Shown: positions 55,157-64,000 of the stretch, piece by piece | Layout: the number at the start of each line of letters is the position of its first letter | How positions within the stretch are numbered: the stretch's first letter is position 1 | Source of the DNA: Sulfitobacter sp. M39 | Lineage (GTDB): Bacteria; Pseudomonadota; Alphaproteobacteria; Rhodobacterales; Rhodobacteraceae | NCBI RefSeq assembly: GCF_021735935.1 | Contig: NZ_WMDZ01000001.1 | Coordinates: 1,302,001-1,366,000, forward strand | Reading direction: 5' to 3' | DNA: 64,000 bases | Notes under the pieces: generated by a model | The model's database searches: none | The model's input: only the letters and a program-made list of their open reading frames with translations | Told to the model about the DNA's origin: nothing | Translations under genes and position numbers: made by a program

Positions 55157-56077
55157 ATGCTTAACTCTCCCTCACTGCCCGCCGCGCATGGATTTGGTCC
55201 GCGGCAGATCCCCCTTCGGCCCTTGGTTGGCTATCTCGCGATTGCGGTGACCGTGCTGGTCTGGGCGGGGTTCGCGCTGTCCACCCGTGCCGCCAGCGGG
55301 GCGCAGCTGACGTTTGGCGATGTGGCGCTGATCCGGTCGGGTATTCCGGCGCTGTTCTTTGTACCCTTCCTGCCGAAACGTATCGCTGTGTTAAGGCGGT
55401 TGCCCGCGCATCGCTGGCTGATGATCGCGGCGGGGGCGGGGCTGCCGTTCTTCTGGCTCGCGGCTATGGGCGGGGCGCAGACCTCGGCCACGCATGTGGG
55501 GGCGTTGATTGCCGGGACGACACCGGTGTCGGTGGCTGTTCTGACGTGGGTGATCTACCGCCAGCGCCCCGCGGTGTTGCTGCCGCTGGGGGTCATCCTT
55601 GTGGGGGTGGCGGCGCTGATTGGGGCCTCGGGCAATTTGGCCGCAGGCAGTTTGACCGGCGTGGCGCTGCTGCTGTCGGCCAGTCTGCTGTGGGGATGCT
55701 ATACGCTGGGGCTACGGGGCAGCGGCTTGGACCCGATTGGCTGCGCGCTGGTGCTGGCACTGCCGTCCACGCTGGTACTGCTGCCGCTGCTTGCCACGGG
55801 GGTGTTGCCCAGCAATCTGACGCAGGTGCGACTGGCCGAGGCGATGCCGTTCATCCTTGCCCAAGGGGTCGGCGTCGGCCTTGTCTCGAGCCTGACCTAT
55901 GCCATCGCCATCGCCCGCCTTGGTGTCGCGAAATGTGCCGCGATCGGGTCGCTCGCCCCTGCGATTGCGGCGGTGCTTGCCGTGCCGCTGCTGCACGAGG
56001 CCCTGACGCTTGGCACGATTTTGGCCGTTCTCATTATTTGCGCCGGCGTCATGCTGGCCAACCGCCCCAAGGAGTAA
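55157..56077 (+). CDS. EamA/DMT-family exporter
   Basis: A 306-residue inner-membrane protein with ten predicted helices in two EamA repeats (first from about 15, second from about 165). AAMGGAQTSATHVGALIAGTTP and SSLTYAIAIARLGVAKCAAI with PAIAAVLAVPLLHEAL are the usual blocks. Such proteins often export amino acids. It precedes the aminotransferase gene by five bases and diverges from lrp. Confidence 0.9.
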   Translation: MLNSPSLPAAHGFGPRQIPLRPLVGYLAIAVTVLVWAGFALSTRAASGAQLTFGDVALIRSGIPALFFVPFLPKRIAVLRRLPAHRWLMIAAGAGLPFFWLAAMGGAQTSATHVGALIAGTTPVSVAVLTWVIYRQRPAVLLPLGVILVGVAALIGASGNLAAGSLTGVALLLSASLLWGCYTLGLRGSGLDPIGCALVLALPSTLVLLPLLATGVLPSNLTQVRLAEAMPFILAQGVGVGLVSSLTYAIAIARLGVAKCAAIGSLAPAIAAVLAVPLLHEALTLGTILAVLIICAGVMLANRPKE

Positions 56078-56082
56078 CCCCG

Positions 56083-57261
56083 ATGCTCGACGCGCTTGCC
56101 GCCCTTCCCGAAGACCCGATCTGGGGACTAACCTCTGCCTTTCGCGCCGATCCGCGCAGCCACAAGATCGACATGGTCATCGGCGTCTACCGCGATGACA
56201 AAGGGGCCACGCCGAATATGAAGGCGGTGCGCATGGCCGAGCGCGCCTTGGCGCAGGACAGTGCGCCGAAAACCTACCGCGCTTTGGCGGGCAATGCGGT
56301 GTTCAACGCGGGCATGGCGCGGCTGGTCTTGGGCGATGCGCCCGCGCGGATCGCGCGCAGCCATGTTATCCAGACGGTCGGCGGGACAGGAGCCTTGCGC
56401 GTGCTGGGGGATATGCTGGCGAGCCTGCGCCCCGACACCACGGTCTGGAGCACGGACCCCGGCTATGTGAACCACCGCCCGATATTCGAGGGTGCCGGGC
56501 TGACGCTGCAGTTGTATCGCTGGCAGGCCAAGGGCGACGCGCTGGATCTTGATCGCGTGCTCGCGGATCTGGCGGCGGCGAAACCGGGGGATGTGGTGCT
56601 GCTGCACGGCTGCTGCCACAACCCCACGGGCATCGATCCTGATGCGGATATGTGGCATGCGCTGGCCCGATTTTGCGCGGCGCGGGGGCTGATCCCGTTG
56701 ATCGATATTGCCTATCAGGGCTTTGGCCGTGGGCTAGACGAAGATGCGGCGGGGCTGCGGGTCATGGTCGAGGCGGTGCCCGTGGCGATGGTTGCGGCAA
56801 GCGGGTCCAAGAACATGGGGCTATATTGCGAACGTATCGGGGCGGCGATGGTGCTGGGGCCGGATGCGGGGTCCATCGCCCATGTGGGCCGCCACCTAGA
56901 GACATTGACCCGCGCGAATTATTCGATGCCCCCCGAACATGGTGCCGCTGTCGCCTGCCACGTCTTTGACACCCGCGCCATCTGGGAGGAAGAGCTCAAC
57001 AGCATGCGCGCCCGTGTCCAATCGCTGCGGCAGCAGATGGCGGATGCGCTGGCCGCGATTGATGCGGCCCCCGCGTTTCAGGCGTTGCGGCACCATCAGG
57101 GGATGTTTTCCCTGCTGCCCCTCGCGCCCGACCAGATGGAGAGCTTGCGCCATCACCACGCGATCTATGGCACGGCCACCGGTCGGATCAATATCGCCGG
57201 TCTGCGCCGCACGCAGATCGAACAGGTCGCGGCGGCGCTTCGGGATGTGTCACAGGCGTGA
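56083..57261 (+). CDS. Aromatic/aspartate aminotransferase (class I)
   Basis: A 392-residue PLP enzyme of the AspC/TyrB group. The ATG at 56083 follows AAGGAG and starts MLDALAALPEDPIWGLTSAF. DMVIGVYRDDKGATP, the GCCHNPTGID loop, and the PLP lysine in AASGSKNMGLYCERIGA near 245 are seen. It transfers amino groups between aromatic amino acids or aspartate and keto acids. Same transcript as the EamA exporter, under a divergent Lrp regulator. Confidence 0.93.
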   Translation: MLDALAALPEDPIWGLTSAFRADPRSHKIDMVIGVYRDDKGATPNMKAVRMAERALAQDSAPKTYRALAGNAVFNAGMARLVLGDAPARIARSHVIQTVGGTGALRVLGDMLASLRPDTTVWSTDPGYVNHRPIFEGAGLTLQLYRWQAKGDALDLDRVLADLAAAKPGDVVLLHGCCHNPTGIDPDADMWHALARFCAARGLIPLIDIAYQGFGRGLDEDAAGLRVMVEAVPVAMVAASGSKNMGLYCERIGAAMVLGPDAGSIAHVGRHLETLTRANYSMPPEHGAAVACHVFDTRAIWEEELNSMRARVQSLRQQMADALAAIDAAPAFQALRHHQGMFSLLPLAPDQMESLRHHHAIYGTATGRINIAGLRRTQIEQVAAALRDVSQA

Positions 57262-57296
57262 CACTGGCCCGCCCCTTGGGCCAGCGTCTGTAGGTC

Positions 57297-58379
57297 TTAG
57301 CGGGGGGCGGCGTCGAGCAGCCCCAGACGCGGCTCTGTCAGCGAGGTCACGGCAATGCGCCCGTCGGGCAGGGTCACGGCACCCGTGGTCAACGCATAGT
57401 CACCTGCCGGATCCTGAAGCGTTTCCAGCACCTCGCCCGAGGCATCCATCCGCAGGACAAACCCGTAACGCAGCGGCGCTGGTTTCATCGCGTCGGGCAG
57501 GCGCATGATCGCGCGGCGCAGGAAGGGGCTACTTGCCAGTTGATCCATGACGGGGTTGCGCGGGCTGACCAGACCGACCCAGAATGTGCCATCGGGGGCG
57601 TTGTTGATATTGTCTGGAAATCCCGGCAGGTTCTCCAGAACCACCGTGCCTGCGCTGCCGTCCATGGGGAAGCGCCAGACGCGGTAGCTGCCGGTTTCGA
57701 CCACAAATACCGCGCTGTTCGCGTCATCCACCGCCACCCCGTTGGCAAAGTTCAGGCCGTCGGCAAAGACAGACGTTTCGCCCGATGCGGGGTCGTATTT
57801 CAGGATGCGGGCGTTCGACGAATGCTCCACCAGATCCAACACCGACGCCGCCAGCGTGCCGCCGTTATCCTGCGCGCCAAAGCGGGTCGAGGCATCCGAG
57901 AAATAGACGCTCCCATCGGCGGCGATATCCACATCATCGGCGTAAAGGATCGGGCTGCCGTCCTTGGTCGTCTCGGCCAGCAGGGTCACCTTGCCGCCGC
58001 GGTCCACCGACAGCAGGCCACGATAGGCGTCAGCGACGTAAAGCGTGCCACTGTCGTCAAATTCGATCCCAAGAGGGCGGCCCTCGGTCTGCGCAAAAAC
58101 GGTGATGGCCCCGTTCTCTTCGATCCGCAGGATTTCACCATCGTGGGTGGCGACATGCACCAGCCCGTCCGGGCCGATATCGGCATCCTCCGGCCCGCTG
58201 CGGCCCTCAAGCTCGACGATCTTCAATGCGGTCAAACGGTCGTTGGCCGCGAAATCACCGGTGTAGCCTTGATCGGGCGGTGCCTCCCACGCGACGGGGG
58301 CGACGGATACGGGCCAGAACGCAAGATAGGCAAGCAAGGCCAGCAGGGCGATGCCCAGTAGTGTAAATAGTTTTTTCAT
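57297..58379 (-). CDS. Strictosidine synthase-like/SMP-30 beta-propeller, membrane-anchored
   Basis: A 360-residue protein with one N-terminal hydrophobic helix (KLFTLLGIALLALLAYLAFW) followed by a six-bladed propeller. GPEDADIGPDGLVHVATHDG, GIEFDDSGTLYVADAYRGL, FANGVAVDDANSAVFVVETG and NINNAPDGTFWVGLVSPRNP are the repeats. Bacterial members probably act as lactonases or esterases in the periplasm; strictosidine synthesis itself is not implied. Confidence 0.85.
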   Translation of the reverse strand: MKKLFTLLGIALLALLAYLAFWPVSVAPVAWEAPPDQGYTGDFAANDRLTALKIVELEGRSGPEDADIGPDGLVHVATHDGEILRIEENGAITVFAQTEGRPLGIEFDDSGTLYVADAYRGLLSVDRGGKVTLLAETTKDGSPILYADDVDIAADGSVYFSDASTRFGAQDNGGTLAASVLDLVEHSSNARILKYDPASGETSVFADGLNFANGVAVDDANSAVFVVETGSYRVWRFPMDGSAGTVVLENLPGFPDNINNAPDGTFWVGLVSPRNPVMDQLASSPFLRRAIMRLPDAMKPAPLRYGFVLRMDASGEVLETLQDPAGDYALTTGAVTLPDGRIAVTSLTEPRLGLLDAAPR

Positions 58380-58510
58380 CGGTGATCTCCTCCCCGGAGT
58401 TCGCGCCGAAGTAGTGGCGCACAGCGTAGGGTTGCCGATCCCTCGGGCAGGTGCAAGAGGCTACGCCGCGCGATTTGTGTCAGGCGCTTTGGCCCGCGCC
58501 GAGGTCGCAT

Positions 58511-58537
58511 CCCTCGCAGTGGTGACCACCGCGAGGG
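58511..58537 (-). terminator. Hairpin after the saccharopine dehydrogenase-like gene
   Basis: CCCTCGC (58511-58517) pairs with GCGAGGG (58531-58537), with an inner GTGGT/ACCAC pairing. It lies nine bases past the stop of the next gene on the minus strand. No T-run. Confidence 0.5.
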
Positions 58538-58545
58538 GGTGCTCC

Positions 58546-59703
58546 TTAGCTCTCTACCTCGAACGTCAGCCCGGCATTGGCTGTGAGCCGGTCAATGATC
58601 GCACCACCAAAGGCAGGGGCCGCCGTCAGCACGCCGCCGGGGGTGTCGGCGGCTTCCTCAATCAGACAGATCGCCGCTTCGGTCAGCATTTTGGAGGTGG
58701 AGCCATAGCCCGGATCACGGTCGCCTTTGACGCCAACGGTCAGCCGCTCTTTGTCAGCGGAGGTGCCGGTAAACATCAGGTCATAGCTGCCGTTTTCGCG
58801 TTCTTCTTTCGACGGGCCTTCGCCGGGTTTGATATCATCGTCGCCCATAGGGTTGGATTTGGCGATGCTCTTGGCGATCGCCTCGCCTTTTTCGCCCTTG
58901 CCGGTGAACATCATCTCTTCATAGGTGAAATCCGTGCCATAGGGGTGGCCCATCAGCATATTGGACCGATGCACGTTCTTGGTATTGATCGACGCCATCA
59001 CGAAAGGGGCGACCCAGATGCCGAAATCAGGGTCTTCGTAGGGCTTGTTGCCGTAAGGCTGTGTCGGCCCCTCAAACCCCGGTGTCAGCGCGAAGGACGA
59101 GACCAAGCGCTTCATCACATCGGGATCCCCCATGGCCAGCTTCATCGTCTCTTTGCCCGACGCCGCCGTCCCGCCCGAGAACGTGCCCTTCATCCCGCGC
59201 ACGCGTCCTTTGACGTCTTTCAGCGGCGCGCCAAAGCGTTTTTGTGCCTCTTGCTGCAGGAAATAGACGCCCATATCGAAGGGGATGCTGTCAAAGCCGC
59301 AGGAATGTACGATCCGGGCCCCGCTGGCCTTGGCGGCATCGTTGTACTTCTCGATCATGTCCCACATGAAGGGCGGCTCGCCCGAAAGGTCAACGTAATC
59401 GGTGCCCGCCTTGACACAGGCCGCGACCAGCGGTTCGCCGTACAGCAGATAGGGGCCGACGGTGGTGATGATGACCCGCGCCCGCGCGACCATCGCGTCA
59501 AGCGAGGCAGGGTCAGAGGCATCTGCCTCGATCAGGGGTGTATCGGCAGGCAGTCCCATCTCGTCGCGCACCTGTGCCAGCTTGGACGCGCTGCGACCGG
59601 CCATGGCCCAGGGACGATCCGGATAGGTCGCGTGGATGTATTCCGCGACCAGCCGCCCCGTAAACCCTGTCGCGCCGTAGATGATGATATCGAATTCAGC
59701 CAT
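58546..59703 (-). CDS. Saccharopine dehydrogenase-like NADP-binding protein
   Basis: 385 residues from the ATG at 59701-59703, which follows GGAGGA. The N-terminal Rossmann domain begins FDIIIYGATGFTGRLVAEYI; AMAGRSASKLAQV and VITTVGPYLLYGEPLVAACV follow, and GTDYVDLSGEPPFM. This group includes trans-acting enoyl reductases and proteins of unknown role rather than lysine-pathway enzymes. No operon partner is evident. Confidence 0.88.
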   Translation of the reverse strand: MAEFDIIIYGATGFTGRLVAEYIHATYPDRPWAMAGRSASKLAQVRDEMGLPADTPLIEADASDPASLDAMVARARVIITTVGPYLLYGEPLVAACVKAGTDYVDLSGEPPFMWDMIEKYNDAAKASGARIVHSCGFDSIPFDMGVYFLQQEAQKRFGAPLKDVKGRVRGMKGTFSGGTAASGKETMKLAMGDPDVMKRLVSSFALTPGFEGPTQPYGNKPYEDPDFGIWVAPFVMASINTKNVHRSNMLMGHPYGTDFTYEEMMFTGKGEKGEAIAKSIAKSNPMGDDDIKPGEGPSKEERENGSYDLMFTGTSADKERLTVGVKGDRDPGYGSTSKMLTEAAICLIEEAADTPGGVLTAAPAFGGAIIDRLTANAGLTFEVES

Positions 59704-59798
59704 GTGCCGTTCCTCCCCGATTGGTTGCATGTCTTTGCGCCGACTATGGGACAGCGCAGACGGTATTGACCATTACCGAGTTTCAGAACGCTGCGTCG

Positions 59799-59839
59799 GG
59801 GGGCAAAAGAAACGGGCCGCAGCAGATGCTACGGCCCGT
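59799..59839 (-). terminator. Terminator of the alanine/sodium symporter gene
   Basis: ACGGGCCG (59812-59819) pairs with CGGCCCGT (59832-59839). On the minus strand the stem is followed by TTTCTTTTG, making a good intrinsic terminator 27 bases after the symporter stop. Confidence 0.75.
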
Positions 59840-59866
59840 CTCGAATTCAGGTAGGATGCGTCCGGA

Positions 59867-61294
59867 TCACTCTGCCGGGAACTTCCATGCGTCGCGGTCG
59901 ATATCCAGATCGGCATAATCGTCCGGGTTCAGCACGGGGCGTTCGACGCCTGCCTTCAGCTGACGACGGAAGTCGCGCAGCAGGCGCATGGCCACGGGGA
60001 AGAGCATCATGATCGCCAGCAAGTTGACCAGCGCCAGAATACCCATCATCGGATCCGAGAAGAAGAACACCGCAGTCGCCGCCGGTGCTGTCGCACCCAG
60101 GAAGACAATCGCGATGATCGCGATCCGCAGGCCGAGGATGCCCAAGGGGCTCTTTGTCAGTACCGTCATCGCGTTTTCACCCAGATAGTAGTTGTAGATG
60201 ATCGACGAGAACGAGAACAGCAGGATCGCGCCGCTCAGGAAATACTGCACCCATGTGCCCAGATGCGACACCATGCTTTGCTGTGTCAGCGCCACGCCGT
60301 CGATGCCTTCGGCACCGGGAACATAGACATCGCCCAGCAGGATCACGAACGCCGTGCACGAGCAGATGATGATCGTGTCGATAAAGACCGAAAACGACTG
60401 CGTGATGCCTTGGCTGATGGGGTGACGTACCTCGGCGGTGGCCGCGACGTTCGGGGCAGAGCCCAGACCCGCCTCGTTCGAGAACAGACCGCGCCGCAGA
60501 CCCTGCGCAACCGCAGCACCCATACCGCCACCAACGGCTTCTTGCAGGCCGAAGGCATTGGTTACGATGTCATAGATCACGCCGGGCAAGCTGGTGATGT
60601 TGAGCAGGATTACGATCAGCGCCATTGCGAGATAGCCGATGGCCATAATCGGCACGACAACATCCGACACTTTGGCAATACGGTGGATGCCGCCAAAGAT
60701 GATAAAGCCCGAGATGACCGCCAGCGCGATACCGGTCCACAGACGATCAATGCCAAAGCTGTCCTGCATCGAACCTGCAACCGTATTGCCCTGGAACGCG
60801 TTGAAGCCCAGACCGAAGGCCGCAATCAGGCAGATCGCATAGATCACTGCCAGCCAGCGGTATTCCTTGCCCAACCCGTGGATGATGGCCGCTGCAGGGC
60901 CGCCGCGGTAGCTGTGCTCTCCGACTTTGCGCTTGAAGAGCTGTGCCAGCGAACATTCGACAAGGCTGGTGGCCATACCGACCAACGCGATGGCCCACAT
61001 CCAGAAGACCGCACCCGGGCCGCCAAGGGTGATCGCAACCGCGACGCCCGCGATGTTGCCGCCACCGACACGTCCACCGACCGACACCAGCAAGGCTTCG
61101 CGCGCTGAAATCTGGTTGGAATCATCCGCGTTGTTCTTGTTCGACAGTACGCGGAACATGCGGCCAAAGTATTCGATCTGCACAAAACCGGTGGCGATTG
61201 TGATAAAGATACCGAAAATGACGAGGATCGGGATCAGCGACCATCCCCAGGTGAAGTCTCCGATCCAGCCGAAGAGCGTTTGTAGAAATTCCAT
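59867..61294 (-). CDS. Alanine/glycine:sodium symporter (AGCS family)
   Basis: A 475-residue membrane protein with about eleven helices. GGRVGGGNIAGVAVAITLGGPG near residue 75, GLFSNEAGLGSAPNVAATAE near 270 and FSSIIYNYYLGENAM near 365 are AGCS landmarks. It imports alanine, glycine or related amino acids with Na+, suitable for a marine cell. It lies 160 bases downstream of the asparaginase gene on the same strand. Confidence 0.94.
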   Translation of the reverse strand: MEFLQTLFGWIGDFTWGWSLIPILVIFGIFITIATGFVQIEYFGRMFRVLSNKNNADDSNQISAREALLVSVGGRVGGGNIAGVAVAITLGGPGAVFWMWAIALVGMATSLVECSLAQLFKRKVGEHSYRGGPAAAIIHGLGKEYRWLAVIYAICLIAAFGLGFNAFQGNTVAGSMQDSFGIDRLWTGIALAVISGFIIFGGIHRIAKVSDVVVPIMAIGYLAMALIVILLNITSLPGVIYDIVTNAFGLQEAVGGGMGAAVAQGLRRGLFSNEAGLGSAPNVAATAEVRHPISQGITQSFSVFIDTIIICSCTAFVILLGDVYVPGAEGIDGVALTQQSMVSHLGTWVQYFLSGAILLFSFSSIIYNYYLGENAMTVLTKSPLGILGLRIAIIAIVFLGATAPAATAVFFFSDPMMGILALVNLLAIMMLFPVAMRLLRDFRRQLKAGVERPVLNPDDYADLDIDRDAWKFPAE

Positions 61295-61455
61295 ATAAAT
61301 GTCCCTTTGTTTTGCCGCGTTTTACGGTGTTCTTGGCCAAAGCGTAAAGCCGAATGACGCAGCGCGAAGCACGCAGCCCCTGCGCGACGTCTAGTGCGTT
61401 GATCCTTATACAGGTTATTTCGCAATTCAACTCTCGCGGGTTAGCCCTTCGCGCG

Positions 61456-62406
61456 TTAACCAGCCATTTCGCCGCATTGATCCGCAGCCAGATAGGCGTG
61501 TTGCGCGTCAAATTCTGCAAAGCAGCTCAGCGCGAGGTGGATTTTGATGAAGGCCGCCTCGGCTGTCATCTGGCCGCCGTCGACCACCCCGCTGTCACGC
61601 AGCGCCTTGCCCGCGGCATAGGTGCCGATCTGCATGCCGCCCTCTGCGCATTGGCTGACGGCCACCACGGGAACGCCCTTGCCTTGCGCTTTGCGCAAGG
61701 CCGCACGCAGGGCGGGGCTGTCGGGGACCGTGCCCGCGCCAAAGCAGCGCAAAACGATCCCGTCGCAGGTGGTCGCCGCATGATCCAGGAGGGCGGCGCC
61801 GAAACCGGGGGTGACGGTCAGAAGGGCGACCTCGTGGGGCCGCAGGGGGCTGAGCTGCGGGTCGGGTGCGGTGACCCGCGGTGCCCTGTCGGTTGGCGTC
61901 GCGGTAAAGGCGTCCAGCGCTTGCGAATGGGCCTTGCGCACCCGCCCGCCATGCAGCCGTTTGCCGCCGAATTGCACCCAGACCCCCGCCGGCGCCGTGC
62001 GGGCTGCAGCAAGCGCATCGATCAGATTGGCGGTGCCGTCCGTGTCAGCCAAAGTCAGCGGTCGCATCGCGCCGGTCACGATCACAGGCTGCGCCAGACC
62101 GGGCAGCGCAAGGCACAGGGCGGCGGCGGTATAGGCCAGCGTATCCGTCCCGTGGGTCACAACGAAGCCGTCAAAGCGGCCCCGATGCTGATGGATGGTC
62201 TGCGCGATGCGCGCCCAATCCTGCGCCGTGGCGAGCGCGGAATCGATCAGCGGATCAAGGCGCAGTACTTCGACCTCTCCGGTGACCTTGCCGCTGGCCA
62301 CCAGCGCTGCGACCGCATCTTCGACCACCCCGTCGCGAGGGGCGAAACCGTCGGGGGTCTGGGCCATGCCAATCGTGCCGCCGGTGTGGATCAAGAGTGT
62401 CGCCAT
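61456..62406 (-). CDS. L-asparaginase family protein
   Basis: 316 residues from the ATG at 62404-62406 (MATLLIHTGGTIGMAQTPDG). The first catalytic Thr is T11 in TGGTIGM; the second site is VTHGTDTLAYTAAALC with T84 and D88. No signal peptide, so a cytoplasmic type I-like enzyme hydrolysing asparagine to aspartate and ammonia. The upstream 18 codons in frame lack conservation-like sequence. Confidence 0.93.
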   Translation of the reverse strand: MATLLIHTGGTIGMAQTPDGFAPRDGVVEDAVAALVASGKVTGEVEVLRLDPLIDSALATAQDWARIAQTIHQHRGRFDGFVVTHGTDTLAYTAAALCLALPGLAQPVIVTGAMRPLTLADTDGTANLIDALAAARTAPAGVWVQFGGKRLHGGRVRKAHSQALDAFTATPTDRAPRVTAPDPQLSPLRPHEVALLTVTPGFGAALLDHAATTCDGIVLRCFGAGTVPDSPALRAALRKAQGKGVPVVAVSQCAEGGMQIGTYAAGKALRDSGVVDGGQMTAEAAFIKIHLALSCFAEFDAQHAYLAADQCGEMAG

Positions 62407-62611
62407 GCTGCGCCCTTTGTGTTGATTGCCGCCCAATATGCCCCATCCGGAGCCCTGCAAAAACTGCCGCAGGCGGACCAGAAGCGCCCGTCGCTGTCAA
62501 GCCTGCTTGCCGTCAGCGCATGAGGCCAAACCCGCCATGACGTGACATCCGGCTTGACGGGCAGGGTGCGGCGGCGCGTATATACGCCCGACACGACCGG
62601 AAGGCCCCCAG

Positions 62612-63688
62612 ATGCGCACACCGACCCGCCGCCACTTTATCGCCCTTGCCAGTGCGGGTGCCGTCGCCGGATGTGGCGGGCAGGGCGGGTTCTCTGTCGT
62701 TGATCCGGACCACACCAGCGCAGGTGTAGGGGCGGATGTGGGCGCGGGCGTGCAACAGCTGCTCGTTGCGACCACACGCACCGCCGATCCCGCGCCGATC
62801 GCCTATGGGGCGGGGCGGGCCAAAACGCTGGATTTCGCGCGGCTTGCCATCTCGATCCCGCCAAACCACGAGGTCGGTCAGATCGAACGCAGCCGCGGAT
62901 CGCGGGCCGACCCGGCACGCCATTTCGCCCTCACCGGGGCAGAGACCTTGCCGGATCTGGAGGCGCTGGTCTCCGCCGCCCGCGCCGCGTCGACACCGGG
63001 GCAAGAGGCGGTCTTGTTCGTGCACGGCTATAACAACAGCTTTGCCAAGGCCGCGTATCGTCATGCGCAGGTGGCGTGGGATTATGAACTAAAGGGGCCG
63101 CAGATCCATTTTTCGTGGTCGTCAGCAGCGAACCCGTTCGAATATACCTATGACCGCGACAGCGTGCTGATCGCCCGCGATGCGCTGGCGACATTGCTGC
63201 GGCGCCTGCTGCGCGAGGACGGGCTGCGCGTATCGCTGGTGGGGCATTCGATGGGCGGGCTGCTGATTATGGAGACGTTGCGACAGATCGCGCTGAGCGG
63301 GGACCGCGCCCTGCTGGACCGTTTGTCGGCGACGACGCTGATCTCGCCTGATATTGATATGGATCTGTTCCGTGCACAGGCCCGTGCGCTTGGCCAGTTG
63401 CCGCAGCCCTTTACCGTGGCGATTGCACAGAACGACCGGCTGTTGCGCCTGTCGTCGGGCTTGTCAGGGGGTGCCGCGCGTTTGGGATCGGTAGAGGAAA
63501 TGAACCAGCTTGAAGGGCTTGGCGTCTTCGTGATGGATATGACGGGTATCGCCGACACGGGCAGCAATCACTTCCTGCCGGGCACCTCGGCCTCTGCCAT
63601 TGCGCTGATAAAGGGGTTGCGAGACGCCGATGCGCTGGCCCCGCAATCCCTGTCGGTCGGACCGGTGAGCATCAAGCTGGGCGGGTAG
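62612..63688 (+). CDS. DUF900 alpha/beta hydrolase, predicted lipoprotein
   Basis: A 358-residue esterase-like protein. An RR-containing signal (PTRRHFIALASAGAVAGC) ends in a lipobox with C21, so it is probably a lipoprotein. VLFVHGYNNSFAKAAYRHAQ near 135 and the nucleophile S213 in GHSMGG define the hydrolase; NHFLPG near the end contributes the His. DUF900 proteins are uncharacterised lipase-like enzymes. Its 3' end overlaps the convergent next gene by 17 bases. Confidence 0.87.
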   Translation: MRTPTRRHFIALASAGAVAGCGGQGGFSVVDPDHTSAGVGADVGAGVQQLLVATTRTADPAPIAYGAGRAKTLDFARLAISIPPNHEVGQIERSRGSRADPARHFALTGAETLPDLEALVSAARAASTPGQEAVLFVHGYNNSFAKAAYRHAQVAWDYELKGPQIHFSWSSAANPFEYTYDRDSVLIARDALATLLRRLLREDGLRVSLVGHSMGGLLIMETLRQIALSGDRALLDRLSATTLISPDIDMDLFRAQARALGQLPQPFTVAIAQNDRLLRLSSGLSGGAARLGSVEEMNQLEGLGVFVMDMTGIADTGSNHFLPGTSASAIALIKGLRDADALAPQSLSVGPVSIKLGG

Positions 63689-64000
63689 CCGCGTCGCCGG
63701 CCAGGCCCGCCGCTGACATGGCCGCCCGAAGCGCTGTGCTAAAGCGCGCCATCATCCTGCCATCCTCTGCCAAGCAGCGGCGCAGGGATCGGGGCAGTTC
63801 CAACTGCACGCCCGCGCCGCTGCGGGTACGGTTGCAGATGTTGCTGGGGTGTACGCCGGGCAGGGCCGTGTTCAGCGCGGCCCCAAACCCCGCCGCGCGC
63901 AATGCGTCGCCCACAGCATCCCGCAGGATTTCGTCACGCCCGCCCAGCCAGACCGTGTCGGTGCCATCATCCTTGCGCCCGTGAATGGCGATCGACGTGT
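63672..64000 (-). CDS. Poly-gamma-glutamate hydrolase-like protein, C-terminal part (partial)
   Basis: The frame runs off the right edge of the window. The visible 108 residues include TSIAIHGRKDDGTDTVWLGG, then DEILRDAVGDALRAAGFG and HPSNICNRTRSGAGVQLELP, matching the C-terminus of the phage-derived poly-gamma-glutamate hydrolase family (zinc peptidases). Its catalytic N-terminus is not in the window. The stop lies inside the end of the convergent DUF900 gene. Confidence 0.72.
   Translation of the reverse strand, partial: TSIAIHGRKDDGTDTVWLGGRDEILRDAVGDALRAAGFGAALNTALPGVHPSNICNRTRSGAGVQLELPRSLRRCLAEDGRMMARFSTALRAAMSAAGLAGDAATRPA

Overview
The window looks like chromosomal DNA from a Roseobacter-group alphaproteobacterium (Rhodobacteraceae). 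GC is about 62-63% in the core genes, operons are tightly overlapping, and gene families and context are typical of the group: short HisG with HisZ, B12-dependent NrdJ, SlyX, DUF1489. I see no tRNA, rRNA, CRISPR array or intact transposon.

Layout. 1-2.7 kb: start of an FAD oxidoreductase, a GST, a PepSY membrane protein and a small exported DUF2946-like protein. 2.8-12.3 kb (minus strand): one purine module, in transcription order xdhA-xdhB-xdhC, then an ABC ATPase, two permeases and a BMP-type binding protein, closed by a strong terminator. 12.5-22.8 kb: core genes dnaE, slyX, hisS-hisZ-hisG, DUF1489 and nrdJ; hisS contains a roughly 350-bp segment of about 50% GC that looks recombined. 22.8-29.3 kb: an accessory stretch of lower GC that opens with an IS3 orfA relic and carries AraC, SDR, aldo/keto reductase, LysR and quinone-reductase-like genes, with AT-richer gene-poor gaps. 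29.4-32.0 kb: arsenic resistance operon arsR-acr3-arsC-arsH. 32.2-33.9 kb: rlmF and an ion channel.

34.1-48.1 kb: a galactoside locus. An IclR regulator and ABC ATPase on the minus strand diverge from a ten-gene operon of about 12 kb (binding protein, two permeases, GH36 alpha-galactosidase, IlvD/Edd-type dehydratase, SDR sugar dehydrogenase, dgoK, dgoA, SMP-30 lactonase, GH42 beta-galactosidase). Together these give uptake and hydrolysis of alpha- and beta-galactosides, then the oxidative (De Ley-Doudoroff) route from galactose to pyruvate plus glyceraldehyde 3-phosphate.

48.2-50.8 kb: metN-metI-metQ methionine importer. 50.9-54.6 kb: the most striking gene, a 1047-residue cytoplasmic B12-dependent reductive dehalogenase fused to its own FMN/NAD(P)H/[2Fe-2S] reductase, diverging from a MarR regulator across a 22-bp palindrome. 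Three residues that match (from memory) the catalytic Tyr, Lys and Arg of NpRdhA are present at identical spacing. 54.6-64 kb: Lrp, EamA exporter, aromatic aminotransferase, a strictosidine-synthase-like protein, a saccharopine-dehydrogenase-like protein, an alanine/sodium symporter, asparaginase, a DUF900 lipoprotein hydrolase and the end of a poly-gamma-glutamate-hydrolase-like gene.
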